From Salinisphaera hydrothermalis C41B8 (GTDB taxonomy: Bacteria; Pseudomonadota; Gammaproteobacteria; Nevskiales; Salinisphaeraceae), in the NCBI RefSeq assembly GCF_000732535.1, contig NZ_APNK01000009.1:62001-126000 (forward strand): 64,000 bases of DNA, read 5' to 3'. The position numbers and the translations under genes are program-made. Shown here in pieces: positions 1-8,009 of this stretch. A model generated the notes under the pieces. The model did not search any database, was not told the origin of the DNA, and worked only from the letters and a program-made list of their open reading frames with translations. Positions within the stretch are counted from its first letter, which is position 1. Each line of letters begins with the position of its first letter.

Positions 1-1
1 C

Positions 2-283
2 GGCCGGCTGGTGGGGGAATTCGAACGCGGCACACACGTGCTCATCCGGCCGGAAACGATGACCGTGGTGCGCGAGGACGACGTCAACGCCGGGCCCAAC
101 GTCTTCGCCGCCGTCGTGCGCGAGCGGGTCTATCGCGGCCACGTGGCCGAGTACACGCTCGATCTGGGCAACGACACCGAGATCGTGGCCACCTGCAACA
201 ACGTGGGCGAGCCGATGTTCGACGTCGGTACCCGCGTGGCGGTGAAAGTGCAGACCTCGGGGGTGGTCACCTTCCATGCCTAG
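2..283 (+). CDS. Polyamine ABC transporter ATP-binding protein, C-terminal fragment (PotA/PotG type)
   Basis: Only the last 93 codons are present; the gene enters from the left edge, so the ATPase domain with its Walker motifs lies outside. What remains has the character of a TOBE-type C-terminal regulatory domain: beta-rich, with phrases such as HVLIRPETM and VVRERVYRGHVAEYTLDLG that typify PotA/PotG/FbpC-like ATPases. Its stop codon overlaps the start of the first permease by 8 bases, so the ATPase, permeases and binding proteins form one operon. The assignment to polyamines rests on the downstream genes. The ATPase would energise uptake from the inner face of the cytoplasmic membrane. Confidence 0.85.
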   Translation, partial: GRLVGEFERGTHVLIRPETMTVVREDDVNAGPNVFAAVVRERVYRGHVAEYTLDLGNDTEIVATCNNVGEPMFDVGTRVAVKVQTSGVVTFHA

Positions 284-1229
284 AACGCAAGACGCAAGAA
301 CGCAGGGCGCTTTCGCGACCCGCGCCAGCGAGTCGCCGAAGCGTCGCGAGCCGAGCCATTTCGGGCATCTCATGGCGGTGATTTCGCCGGGCGTGATCTG
401 GATCGTGGTGTTCCTGGTGCTGCCGAGCGCGTATCTGATGACGATCGCGTTCATGACCAACGGCACCTACGGTCTGCCGCGCATGCCGCTGACGCTCGAG
501 GCCTTCAAGGAACTGGCCGGCTTCGGCTTTCTGGGCTGGTCGCCCGGCAACCTCTATACCCTGATCCGCTCGATCTGGCAGACGGTGCTGTCGACCTCGC
601 TGGTGATCGTGATGGCTTATCCGATCGCCTACTACATCACCCGAGCGCCGGCGCGCATGCGGCCGTTGATGCTGCTGGCGGTGGTGGTTCCGTCCTGGAC
701 CAACCAGGTCATTCGAGCGATCGGCTGGATGAACATCCTGTCGCCGGGCTCGCCCGTGAGTGACCTGGCTGCCTCGATGGGGCTGATTCCGGCGCAGATG
801 GGCCTGTTCCCGTCGAAGTTCGCAGTGGTCGTGGGACTGGTCTACAACTTCATGCCCTTCATGGTGCTGCCGCTGTATGCGGTGTTCGAAAAACTCGACT
901 ACGCCCAGATCGATGCCGCCCGCGACCTGCGGGCCGGGCCGATCCGGACCTTCATCCATGCTGTGCTGCCGCAGACGTTGCCTGGGCTGCTGGCCGGCAC
1001 CGTGCTGGTGTCGATTCCGGCGTTCGGCATGTACGTCATTCCCGAACTGCTCGGCGGCGGCAAGTCCATGATGCTCGGTAATCTCGTGGCACGGCAGTTC
1101 GCCGCGGCTTCGAACTGGCCGCTGGGCGCGGCCGGCGCGTTGATCATGATCATCGCGACCCTGCTCGGCTTGCTGGTGCTGCGGCGCATGGGCAAGAAAC
1201 TCGGCGGTGATTCGCAGGTGGTGCTATGA
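276..1229 (+). CDS. Polyamine ABC transporter permease 1 (PotB/PotH type)
   Basis: The 317-residue protein has a charged cytoplasmic N-terminus of about 35 residues, then about six hydrophobic helices starting at VISPGVIWIVVFLVLPSAYL. The EAA-type coupling loop that docks the ATPase is visible around residues 213-237 (AARDLRAGP, then VLPQTLPG). Length and layout match PotB/PotH inner-membrane subunits. It overlaps the ATPase gene by 8 bases and the second permease by 4 (ATGA), indicating translational coupling. With permease 2 it would form the channel for putrescine or spermidine delivered by the downstream binding proteins. Substrate is inferred from context. Confidence 0.9.
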   Translation: MPRTQDARTQGAFATRASESPKRREPSHFGHLMAVISPGVIWIVVFLVLPSAYLMTIAFMTNGTYGLPRMPLTLEAFKELAGFGFLGWSPGNLYTLIRSIWQTVLSTSLVIVMAYPIAYYITRAPARMRPLMLLAVVVPSWTNQVIRAIGWMNILSPGSPVSDLAASMGLIPAQMGLFPSKFAVVVGLVYNFMPFMVLPLYAVFEKLDYAQIDAARDLRAGPIRTFIHAVLPQTLPGLLAGTVLVSIPAFGMYVIPELLGGGKSMMLGNLVARQFAAASNWPLGAAGALIMIIATLLGLLVLRRMGKKLGGDSQVVL

Positions 1230-2041
1230 GTTCGCGCGGTTTCCATCGCGGGATGCGGGCCTTCTGGTACGTGATGCTGTTCTTTTTGTACGCACCGCTG
1301 GCCGTCGTTGCCCTGTACTCGTTCAACAGCATCAACTCGTCGGCGGTGTTCGCGGGTGTCTCGTTGCGCTGGTATGCCCAGCTTTTTTCGGACGAGACCA
1401 TTCTGAATGCGTTCTACAACAGCCTGACGCTCGCCATCACATCGTCGATCATCGCCACCGTGATCGGCACGCTGCTCGGTTACGGCATGTACACCTACCG
1501 TAATCGTCGGCTGGGCTGGCTGATCTGGCTGGTGTATCTGCCGATCGTGATGCCGGACATCGTCTACGGCATCTCGCAGATGAGCTTCTTCACCTCGATC
1601 AGCAACGCCACCGGCCTGTTCCAGCTGGGGCTGGGCACGATGGTGATCGCCCATGTGAGCTTCCAGGTGCCGTTCGTGGCGCTGCTGATCTACTCACGTC
1701 TGGTCGGGCTCGACGCCATGCTGTTCGAGGCCTGTCACGATTTGTATGCCAAAGGCTGGCAGCGAGCGTGGTACTTCATCCTGCCCACGTTGCGGCCGGC
1801 GATCGTGTCGTCGTTCTTCCTCGCCTTCACGCTGTCGATCGACGACTTCGTGATCAGCTTCTTCACTTCGGGGCCGGAGAGCGTAACGCTGCCGATCTTC
1901 ATCTGGAGTGCGATCAAGAAGGGGGTAACGCCGGAGGTCAATGCCATCGCCACGCTCATGATTGGCGCGGTGTTCGCGGCGGCCGTCATCGCGCTGGCGT
2001 TCCAGTATGTGCGGGCGGCGCGTCCGCGCGCGGCCGATTGA
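1226..2041 (+). CDS. Polyamine ABC transporter permease 2 (PotC/PotI type)
   Basis: A 271-residue inner-membrane protein with an N-terminal helix (YVMLFFLYAPLAVVALYSF) and about five more. The EAA loop lies near residues 168-192 (FEACHDLYAKGWQRAW, then ILPTLRPAI). The segment FTLSIDDFVISFF is highly typical of PotC/PotI. The start codon overlaps the stop of permease 1 in an ATGA arrangement. It pairs with permease 1 as the second half of the translocation pore. Three binding-protein genes follow after 57 bases, so one transporter may be fed by several receptors. Confidence 0.9.
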   Translation: MSSRGFHRGMRAFWYVMLFFLYAPLAVVALYSFNSINSSAVFAGVSLRWYAQLFSDETILNAFYNSLTLAITSSIIATVIGTLLGYGMYTYRNRRLGWLIWLVYLPIVMPDIVYGISQMSFFTSISNATGLFQLGLGTMVIAHVSFQVPFVALLIYSRLVGLDAMLFEACHDLYAKGWQRAWYFILPTLRPAIVSSFFLAFTLSIDDFVISFFTSGPESVTLPIFIWSAIKKGVTPEVNAIATLMIGAVFAAAVIALAFQYVRAARPRAAD

Positions 2042-2098
2042 GGCCGCGCGCGTGCACGGTTTGGGGGGTTCGCGTTTCATTGCACTCAGGGGTACGAC

Positions 2099-3163
2099 AT
2101 GAAACGGATTTTGCAGAGCGTCGTTCTGGCGGCCGGGCTGGTCGTGGCGGCCGGTGCGGCGGCCGCGCCGGCGAAGAAGCTGTATTTGTACAACTGGTCG
2201 CAGTACATGAGCCCGAAGATCCTCAAGGCCTTCGAGCAGCAGTACCACGTCAAGATTGTGCGCAATTTCTATCACTCGAACCCGGAGCTGTTCGCCAAAC
2301 TCCGTGCCGGTGGCGATGCCCAGTACGACGTGATCTTCCCGTCGAACTACTACGTGCCCCGGCTGATCGCGACCGGCCTGATTCAGCCGCTCGACAAGAC
2401 GCTGATTCCGAACTACGACAATCTCATGCCGCGCTTCAAAAAGCCGCCGTACGATCCCGAGGGCAAATATGTGGCGGCTTATCAATGGGGCGATACGGGC
2501 ATCGTCTATAACACGAAGAAGCTGGGCGAGCAGCCACACAGCTGGTCGATTCTGTTCGATCGCAAGAACAATCCGGACTATCCGTTCGCCATGATGACCG
2601 ATGCCCAGGTGATGCTGGGCGCGGCTTGTGCCTATCAGGGCCATGGCTATGCCTGTCACGGCCGGGACCACTGGAAGCAGGCGGCGCAGCTCGTGCTCAA
2701 GACCAAGCAGCGACCGAATTTCAATGGTTTCCGCGACGGCGTACCAGTGTTGAAGCAGCTCGCCCGCGGCACGGTCGATGCGGCACTCACCTATAACGGC
2801 GACTATGTCTCGGAAAAACACAGCAATCCGCAGGGCTTGAAGGACACGACGTTCGTCGTGCCCAAGGAAGGCGCGGAGCTGTGGGTCGACAACATGGCGA
2901 TCCCGGCGCATGCACCGCATCCCAAGCTGGCCAACGAGTTCATCAATTTCGTGCTGGATGCCAAGCGCGGCGCCGAGCTATCCAACTTCAACTACTACGC
3001 GAGCCCCAATCAGGCGTCCAAGCCCTATCTGAATCCAGCGCTGGCGAAGCCGCCGGTGATGCCAACGCCGGCCGAGATGAAGGTGCTCAAGTTCACGCCG
3101 CCGCTCAGCGGCGACGATCTGCAGTTCGTCCAGCAGCTATGGACCGAGATCCGGTCGCGGTAG
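2099..3163 (+). CDS. Periplasmic polyamine-binding protein 1 (PotF/PotD family)
   Basis: A 354-residue extracellular solute-binding protein with a signal peptide ending near AAAA-APAKK. The mature protein opens with LYLYNWSQY, the PotF/PotD hallmark. Candidate polyamine-cage residues are Trp33, Asp235 (in YNGDY) and Trp262/Asp264 (in ELWVDNMAIP), matching the tryptophan and aspartate positions of PotD. Cys177 and Cys186 form a close pair conserved in all three paralogues here, plausibly a periplasmic disulfide. It is the first of three tandem copies with near-identical C-termini (QFVQQLW then acidic/basic end). Ligand preference between putrescine, spermidine or relatives cannot be read from sequence. 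Confidence 0.92.
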   Translation: MKRILQSVVLAAGLVVAAGAAAAPAKKLYLYNWSQYMSPKILKAFEQQYHVKIVRNFYHSNPELFAKLRAGGDAQYDVIFPSNYYVPRLIATGLIQPLDKTLIPNYDNLMPRFKKPPYDPEGKYVAAYQWGDTGIVYNTKKLGEQPHSWSILFDRKNNPDYPFAMMTDAQVMLGAACAYQGHGYACHGRDHWKQAAQLVLKTKQRPNFNGFRDGVPVLKQLARGTVDAALTYNGDYVSEKHSNPQGLKDTTFVVPKEGAELWVDNMAIPAHAPHPKLANEFINFVLDAKRGAELSNFNYYASPNQASKPYLNPALAKPPVMPTPAEMKVLKFTPPLSGDDLQFVQQLWTEIRSR

Positions 3164-3249
3164 CGGTCATGGCAGACTCGAACGAACGATCCACACACTC
3201 GGGCGTTGCGACGGCGCCGGGTTCTGTTTAACGGCAGGGGGCTTTCACG

Positions 3250-4338
3250 ATGACAACGGGAATCGGCCGGTTTGGCCTGAAACGACTGCTACCGGCGGCG
3301 CTGTTACTGCTGGCCGGCGTCAGCGGCGCGCAGGCCGCGCCCTATGGCGACAAGCTGATGCTGTTCAACTGGTCGGACTACATCAGCCCCAAGCTGATCC
3401 AGGCTTTCGAGGATAAATACCACGTCAAAGTGGTCCAGAACTTCTACGAGTCCAATCCGGAGATGTTCGCCAAGCTGCGGGCCGGCGGGGATGCCCAGTA
3501 CGACGTGATCGTGGCGTCGAACTATTATATCCCCCGCCTGATCGAGAGCGGCCTGATTCAGCCGCTCGACAAATCCGAGATCCCGAACTACAGCAACCTG
3601 ATGGCGCGCTTCCAGAAGCCGTCCTACGATCCGACCGGTAAGTACACAGCGGCCTATCAATGGGGCGACACGGGTATTGTCTACAACACAGAGAAACTGG
3701 GGCAGCAGCCGAACAGCTGGTCGATCCTGTTCGATCCCAAGGCGAACCCGAAGTATCCGTTTGCCCTCGGTAACGATGCCCAGGTCATGACCGGTGCCGC
3801 CTGTGCCTATCAGGGGCATGGCTATGCCTGTCAGGGACGCGACAACTGGAAGCAGGCCGCGCAACTGCTGCTCAAGACCAAGAAGCGTTCGAATTTCTCG
3901 GGCTTCGTCGATGGCACGCCGGTGCTGCGTCAGCTGGCCCGGGGCAGCGTCGCGGCCGGCGTGAGCTTCAACGGCGACTACCTGCAGGACAAGGCGAACA
4001 ATCCGCAGGCCTACAAGAATCTGAAGTTCGTGGTGCCCAAGGAGGGCGCCGAGCTATGGGTCGATACCATGGCGATTCCGGACAAGGCGCCACACGCGAA
4101 GCTCGCCAACAAGTTCATCAACTTCATTCTCGACGGCAAGAACGGCGCCACGCTGTCGAATTTCACCTGGTATGCCAGTCCGAACAAGGCCGCCACGCCG
4201 TATCTCAAGCCGGCGCTCAGAAAGCCGCCGAGCCAGCCGACCGCCGAGCAGATGAAGCATTTGCACTACACGCCTGCGCTCAAGGGCGACTCGTTGCAGT
4301 TCGTCCAGCAACTTTGGGGCGAGGTGCAGTCGCGCTGA
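3250..4338 (+). CDS. Periplasmic polyamine-binding protein 2 (PotF/PotD family)
   Basis: A 362-residue paralogue of the genes on either side. The signal peptide runs to about SGAQA-APYG and the mature protein starts with LMLFNWSDY, the version closest to canonical PotF. Proposed ligand contacts are Trp41, Asp243 (FNGDY) and Trp270/Asp272 (ELWVDTMAIP). The aromatic residue before NGDY is Phe here and Tyr in the other two, a possible specificity change. The cysteine pair is Cys185/Cys194. Its own gap of 86 bases from copy 1 leaves room for separate translation signals. Probably arose by tandem duplication and supplies the same two permeases. Confidence 0.92.
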   Translation: MTTGIGRFGLKRLLPAALLLLAGVSGAQAAPYGDKLMLFNWSDYISPKLIQAFEDKYHVKVVQNFYESNPEMFAKLRAGGDAQYDVIVASNYYIPRLIESGLIQPLDKSEIPNYSNLMARFQKPSYDPTGKYTAAYQWGDTGIVYNTEKLGQQPNSWSILFDPKANPKYPFALGNDAQVMTGAACAYQGHGYACQGRDNWKQAAQLLLKTKKRSNFSGFVDGTPVLRQLARGSVAAGVSFNGDYLQDKANNPQAYKNLKFVVPKEGAELWVDTMAIPDKAPHAKLANKFINFILDGKNGATLSNFTWYASPNKAATPYLKPALRKPPSQPTAEQMKHLHYTPALKGDSLQFVQQLWGEVQSR

Positions 4339-4396
4339 TCTGCCGGCCCCGCTTCATACAAGACATCCAATTAGCCAGCACGAGGACCCGACCATC

Positions 4397-5470
4397 ATGA
4401 AAACACGCCGATTCCTGACCCGACTGATCGCGGCGGCCGCCGTAGCGGCCGTTGCGCTGCCGGCCTTCGCTGACGATGCCAAGACGCTGTATATCTTCAA
4501 TTGGTCTCAGTACATGAACCCGAAGATCATCAAGCAGTTCGAGGCCAAGTATCACGTCAAGGTGGTCCAGAGTTATTACAACTCCCAGCCCGAGATGTTC
4601 GCGAAGCTGCGCGCCGGCGGCGATTCGCAGTACGACATCGTAGTGCCGTCGAACTACTACGTACCGCGTCTGATCCACACCGGCCTGATCCAGCCGCTCA
4701 ATAAGAAACTGATCCCGAACTACGACAACCTGATGTCGCGGTTCAAGGACACCAGCTACGACCCGAAGGGCAAGTACACCGCCGCCTACCAGTGGGGCGA
4801 CACGGGTATCGCCTATAACGTCAAGACGCTGGGCAAGCAGCCGGAAAGCTGGTCGATTCTGTTCGACCCGAAGGCCAACTCGAAGTATCCGTTCGAGATC
4901 GGCACCGATGCCCAGGTCATGTTCGGCTCGGCTTGTGCCTACCTCGGTTACAAATATGACTGCCAGGGCCGCGACAAGTGGACCAAGGCCGCCAAGCTCA
5001 TCCTGAAGACCAAGAAGCGCTCCAACTTCAGCGGCTTCCAGGACGCCACGCCCACCCTCAAGCAGCTCGCGCGCGGCAATGTGGCGGCTGGTATGGCCTA
5101 TAACGGCGACTATGCCTTCGACAAGAGCGAAAACCCCGAAGGCTTCAAGGACATCAAGTTCGTGGTGCCCAAGGAAGGCGCCGAGCTCTGGGTCGACAGC
5201 ATGGCGATTCCGGCGCATGCGCCGCATCCGAAGCTCGCCAACGAGTTCATCAACTTCATCCTGAACGCCAAGATCGGTGCCGAGCTGTCGAACTGGAACG
5301 CCTACGCCAGCCCGAACAAGGCCTCCACGCCGTATCTCGACAAGTCGCTGACCCAGCCGCCGGTCATGCCGACCGACGAGCAGATGAAGCGCCTGCATTT
5401 CACGCCGGCGATCGAAGGCGACAACCTGCAGTTCGTCCAGCAATTGTGGACGGAAGTGCAGTCGCGATAG
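4397..5470 (+). CDS. Periplasmic polyamine-binding protein 3 (PotF/PotD family)
   Basis: A 357-residue third tandem copy. The signal peptide ends near ALPAFA-DDAK, followed by LYIFNWSQY. Conserved candidate ligand residues are Trp36, Asp238 (YNGDY) and Trp265/Asp267 (ELWVDSMAIP); the cysteine pair is Cys180/Cys189 but the loop between them is changed (AYLGYKYD instead of AYQGHGYA), so this copy is the most divergent there. A strong hairpin follows the gene before puuA. Same overall role in periplasmic capture of polyamines; a distinct ligand range is possible but not shown. Confidence 0.92.
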   Translation: MKTRRFLTRLIAAAAVAAVALPAFADDAKTLYIFNWSQYMNPKIIKQFEAKYHVKVVQSYYNSQPEMFAKLRAGGDSQYDIVVPSNYYVPRLIHTGLIQPLNKKLIPNYDNLMSRFKDTSYDPKGKYTAAYQWGDTGIAYNVKTLGKQPESWSILFDPKANSKYPFEIGTDAQVMFGSACAYLGYKYDCQGRDKWTKAAKLILKTKKRSNFSGFQDATPTLKQLARGNVAAGMAYNGDYAFDKSENPEGFKDIKFVVPKEGAELWVDSMAIPAHAPHPKLANEFINFILNAKIGAELSNWNAYASPNKASTPYLDKSLTQPPVMPTDEQMKRLHFTPAIEGDNLQFVQQLWTEVQSR

Positions 5471-5478
5471 CAGTGGTA

Positions 5479-5503
5479 CCGGGCCGGCGTCGCGTCGGCC
5501 CGG
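5479..5503 (+). terminator. Intercistronic hairpin between binding protein 3 and the puuA-like gene
   Basis: Perfect 8-bp stem CCGGGCCG / CGGCCCGG with a 9-base loop, placed 8 bases after the stop of the third binding-protein gene. There is no T tract, so it is more likely an RNA-stabilising or partially terminating element than a full terminator. Such hairpins commonly keep binding-protein mRNA more abundant than downstream enzyme mRNA; that use here is inference. Confidence 0.45.
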
Positions 5504-5525
5504 AATCGGTCAACCCGGGAGATTT

Positions 5526-6890
5526 ATGAGCGAGGATACGAGCGATCCGCAGATCCGCGAATGGTTCAACACCCATCGCATCAGCGAGGTCGAATGCCTG
5601 GTGCCGGATATTACCGGCGAGGCCAAGGGCAAAATCATGCCGGCCGCCCGCTATCTCAATGGCGAGCGTCCGCGATTGCCCGATTCCATCTTTATCCAGA
5701 CCGCCACCGGCGATTATCCGGAGGACGACGAGGAAATCGCGGATCCGGCCGAACTGGACATGCAGCTCGATGCCGATCTGTCGACCTGTCGGCTCGTGCC
5801 CTGGGCCCGAGAGCCCACGGCGCAGATCATTCACGAGTGCAGCTATCTCAATGGCGAGCCAGTGGTGGTCAGCCCGCGTTACGTGCTGCGACGGGTACTG
5901 GCGCTTTACGAAGAGCTGGGGCTGCGGCCGGTGATTGCGCCGGAAATGGAGTTCTATCTCGTTCAGCGCAATACCGATGCCGACTACCCGTTGCAGCCGC
6001 CGGCCGGCCGCTCCGGGCGCCGCGAGATTTCCCGGCGCGCCTACAGCATCGATGCGGTGAACGAGTTTGATCCGCTGTTCGAGGATATGTACGACTACTG
6101 CGAGGCCGAGGCGCTCGATATCGACACCCTGATCCACGAGGAAGGCTCGGGTCAGATGGAGATCAACTTCGAGCACGGCGACCCGTTGGATCTGGCCGAC
6201 CAGGCCTTCCTGTTCAAGCGAACGCTGCGCGAAGTCGCGCTCGCCCACGGCATGTACGGCACGTTCATGGCCAAGCCCATGGCCGACGAGCCGGGCAGCT
6301 CGATGCATATTCATCAGAGCCTGATCGATGTCGCGACCGGCGAGAACGCGTTCGCCGACGAATCCGGCGAGCCGACCGAACTGTTCTATCAGTTCCTCGC
6401 CGGCATGCAGACTTATCTGCCGCCGGCGCTTGCGCTGTTGGCGCCGAACGTGAACAGCTATCGGCGCCTGATGCCGGATGTCTCCAACGGTTCGGCACCG
6501 ATCAATACCGAATGGGGCTACGACAACCGCACCGTCGGCCTGCGGGTGCCGCATTCCGGGCGTCGTGGCAAGCGCGTGGAAAACCGCATCGCCGGCGCCG
6601 ACGTAAATCCGTATCTGGCCATCGCAGCATCGCTGGCCTGCGGTTATCTCGGCATCCGCGATAAGCTGGAGCCGCGCGCGCCGGTGGCCGATTCCGCCCA
6701 TGCCAAGGGCCATCGACTGCCTTCGGATATGGGGCGTGCGCTGGAGGCTCTTGCCGACTGCACGCCGCTCAAGGAACTGCTCGGCGAGCGCTTCATCGAC
6801 ACCTATCTGGCGGTCAAGCGCACCGAGGAGATCGCGCATTTCAAGGTGATCAGTTCCTGGGAGCGGGAATACCTGCTGCTGCGCGTCTGA
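5526..6890 (+). CDS. puuA: Glutamine synthetase-like gamma-glutamylputrescine synthetase (PuuA type)
   Basis: A 454-residue member of the glutamine synthetase superfamily, with GGGAG placed just ahead of the ATG. Visible GS landmarks are EEGSGQMEINFEHGD (metal/glutamate ligands), SSMHIHQSL (ATP/metal histidines) and NRTVGLRVP followed by ENRIAGADVNPYLAIAA. The N-terminus lacks the classical GlnA layout and matches PuuA-type enzymes, which ligate glutamate to putrescine or other amines using ATP. Position directly after polyamine-binding proteins and before an acetylpolyamine hydrolase and PuuB-like oxidases strongly supports the polyamine role. Another amine or amino acid as acceptor cannot be ruled out. 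Confidence 0.88.
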   Translation: MSEDTSDPQIREWFNTHRISEVECLVPDITGEAKGKIMPAARYLNGERPRLPDSIFIQTATGDYPEDDEEIADPAELDMQLDADLSTCRLVPWAREPTAQIIHECSYLNGEPVVVSPRYVLRRVLALYEELGLRPVIAPEMEFYLVQRNTDADYPLQPPAGRSGRREISRRAYSIDAVNEFDPLFEDMYDYCEAEALDIDTLIHEEGSGQMEINFEHGDPLDLADQAFLFKRTLREVALAHGMYGTFMAKPMADEPGSSMHIHQSLIDVATGENAFADESGEPTELFYQFLAGMQTYLPPALALLAPNVNSYRRLMPDVSNGSAPINTEWGYDNRTVGLRVPHSGRRGKRVENRIAGADVNPYLAIAASLACGYLGIRDKLEPRAPVADSAHAKGHRLPSDMGRALEALADCTPLKELLGERFIDTYLAVKRTEEIAHFKVISSWEREYLLLRV

Positions 6891-6935
6891 TTTCTCGCCG
6901 GCTCAGGGCAGGCGCGCCCAATCGCTATCGACTGA

Positions 6936-6956
6936 CGGCGGCCCATCGGGCCGCCG
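6936..6956 (+). terminator. Intercistronic hairpin before the acetylpolyamine amidohydrolase gene
   Basis: Perfect 9-bp stem CGGCGGCCC / GGGCCGCCG around a 3-base loop (ATC), followed by a weak ATTTC. It ends 21 bases before the next start codon and just before its GGAG ribosome binding site, so it could act as an attenuator or partial terminator between puuA and the following gene. Confidence 0.5.
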
Positions 6957-6977
6957 ATTTCAATGGAGTCATGCGTC

Positions 6978-8009
6978 ATGCTGACGTTTCACGACCATCG
7001 TACGCAGAACCGTCGCTCGACCAGCGAACTGGCTGGCGGCGAGCTGATCGCTCCGCTGGAATGCCCCGAACGCGTCGACATGATCGCGGACCGTATCCGC
7101 GAGGTCGGGCTCGGCGACATCCGCGGCGCGACCATGCACGGCCTGGAGCCGATCGCGGCGGTGCACGACCCGGCCTATATCGATTTCATCGAGAACGCGT
7201 GGGCCGACTGGCGGGCCGCCGGTTACACCGGCGAGGCGATCGCCACGGTCTGGCCGACGCGGCGTACCCGCTCCGATTTCGTGCCGCAGAACATCGACGG
7301 CAAACTCGGCTATTACGCCCTGGCGGCCGAGACCGCGATCGAGGCCGGCACCTGGGAGGCCGCCCGTGCCAGCGTCGATATCGCGCTGACCGCGCTCGAC
7401 CATGTCCAGACTACCGGCGAAGCGGCCTTCGGCCTGTGTCGGCCGCCCGGCCACCATGCCGCGTTCGATCAATACGGCGGTTATTGTTTTTTTAACAACG
7501 CCGCGATCGCGGCCCAGGCCGCGCGCGAGGCCGGCGCGTCGCGGGTCGCGATTCTGGATGTCGATTACCACCACGGCAATGGCACTCAGCAGATTTTCTA
7601 CGATCGCGACGACGTGCTGTTCGTGTCGCTGCACTGCGATCCGGTGCACGAATTTCCGCATTATCTCGGCCGTCCCGACGAGCGCGGAGCGGGGGCCGGC
7701 GAGGGCTACAACCGCAATCATGCGTTGCCGCCGGGTACCGACTATACAACCTGGGTGGCCGAGCTCGAGGCCGCCATGAGCGGGATCGACGACTACGATC
7801 CCGATCTGGTGATCGTGTCGCTGGGTGTGGATACTTTCGAGGGCGACCCGATCGGCAGCTTCAAGCTCGTTTCGGATGATTTCACCGACTACGGCCGCCG
7901 TCTGGCCGGCATGAAACGGCCGACGCTGTTCCTCATGGAAGGCGGCTATGCGGTCGCCGAGATCGGCATCAATGCGGTCAACGTACTGGCCGGTTTCGAC
8001 CGTGGCTGA
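6978..8009 (+). CDS. Acetylpolyamine amidohydrolase / class II histone deacetylase-like (AphA type)
   Basis: A 343-residue zinc amidohydrolase of the HDAC fold. The start at 6978 is preferred over an ATG at 6963 because GGAG at 6965-6968 sits 9 bases upstream and the protein then begins MLTFHDHRTQ. Diagnostic pieces are CRPPGHHA (catalytic His-His), DVDYHHGNGTQQIF (zinc Asp/His), SLHCDP, and GVDTFEGDP (second zinc Asp). Bacterial members remove acetyl groups from acetylputrescine, acetylcadaverine or acetylspermidine. Location between puuA- and puuB-like genes fits a feeder step that converts acetylated polyamines to free amines. Its stop overlaps the next gene. Confidence 0.87.
   Translation: MLTFHDHRTQNRRSTSELAGGELIAPLECPERVDMIADRIREVGLGDIRGATMHGLEPIAAVHDPAYIDFIENAWADWRAAGYTGEAIATVWPTRRTRSDFVPQNIDGKLGYYALAAETAIEAGTWEAARASVDIALTALDHVQTTGEAAFGLCRPPGHHAAFDQYGGYCFFNNAAIAAQAAREAGASRVAILDVDYHHGNGTQQIFYDRDDVLFVSLHCDPVHEFPHYLGRPDERGAGAGEGYNRNHALPPGTDYTTWVAELEAAMSGIDDYDPDLVIVSLGVDTFEGDPIGSFKLVSDDFTDYGRRLAGMKRPTLFLMEGGYAVAEIGINAVNVLAGFDRG

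Noticed and set aside
2042-2098. Sigma-54 promoter before binding protein 1
   Set aside because: GG and GC elements exist (GGTTCG ... TTGCA) but their spacing does not fit the -24/-12 rule.
1694-2920. Long minus-strand open frame (408 codons) across the polyamine genes
   Set aside because: It runs antisense to two well-supported genes, is rich in Arg/His/Asp as expected from reverse reading of GC-rich coding DNA, and has no domain. Many similar antisense frames across the window were rejected for the same reason.
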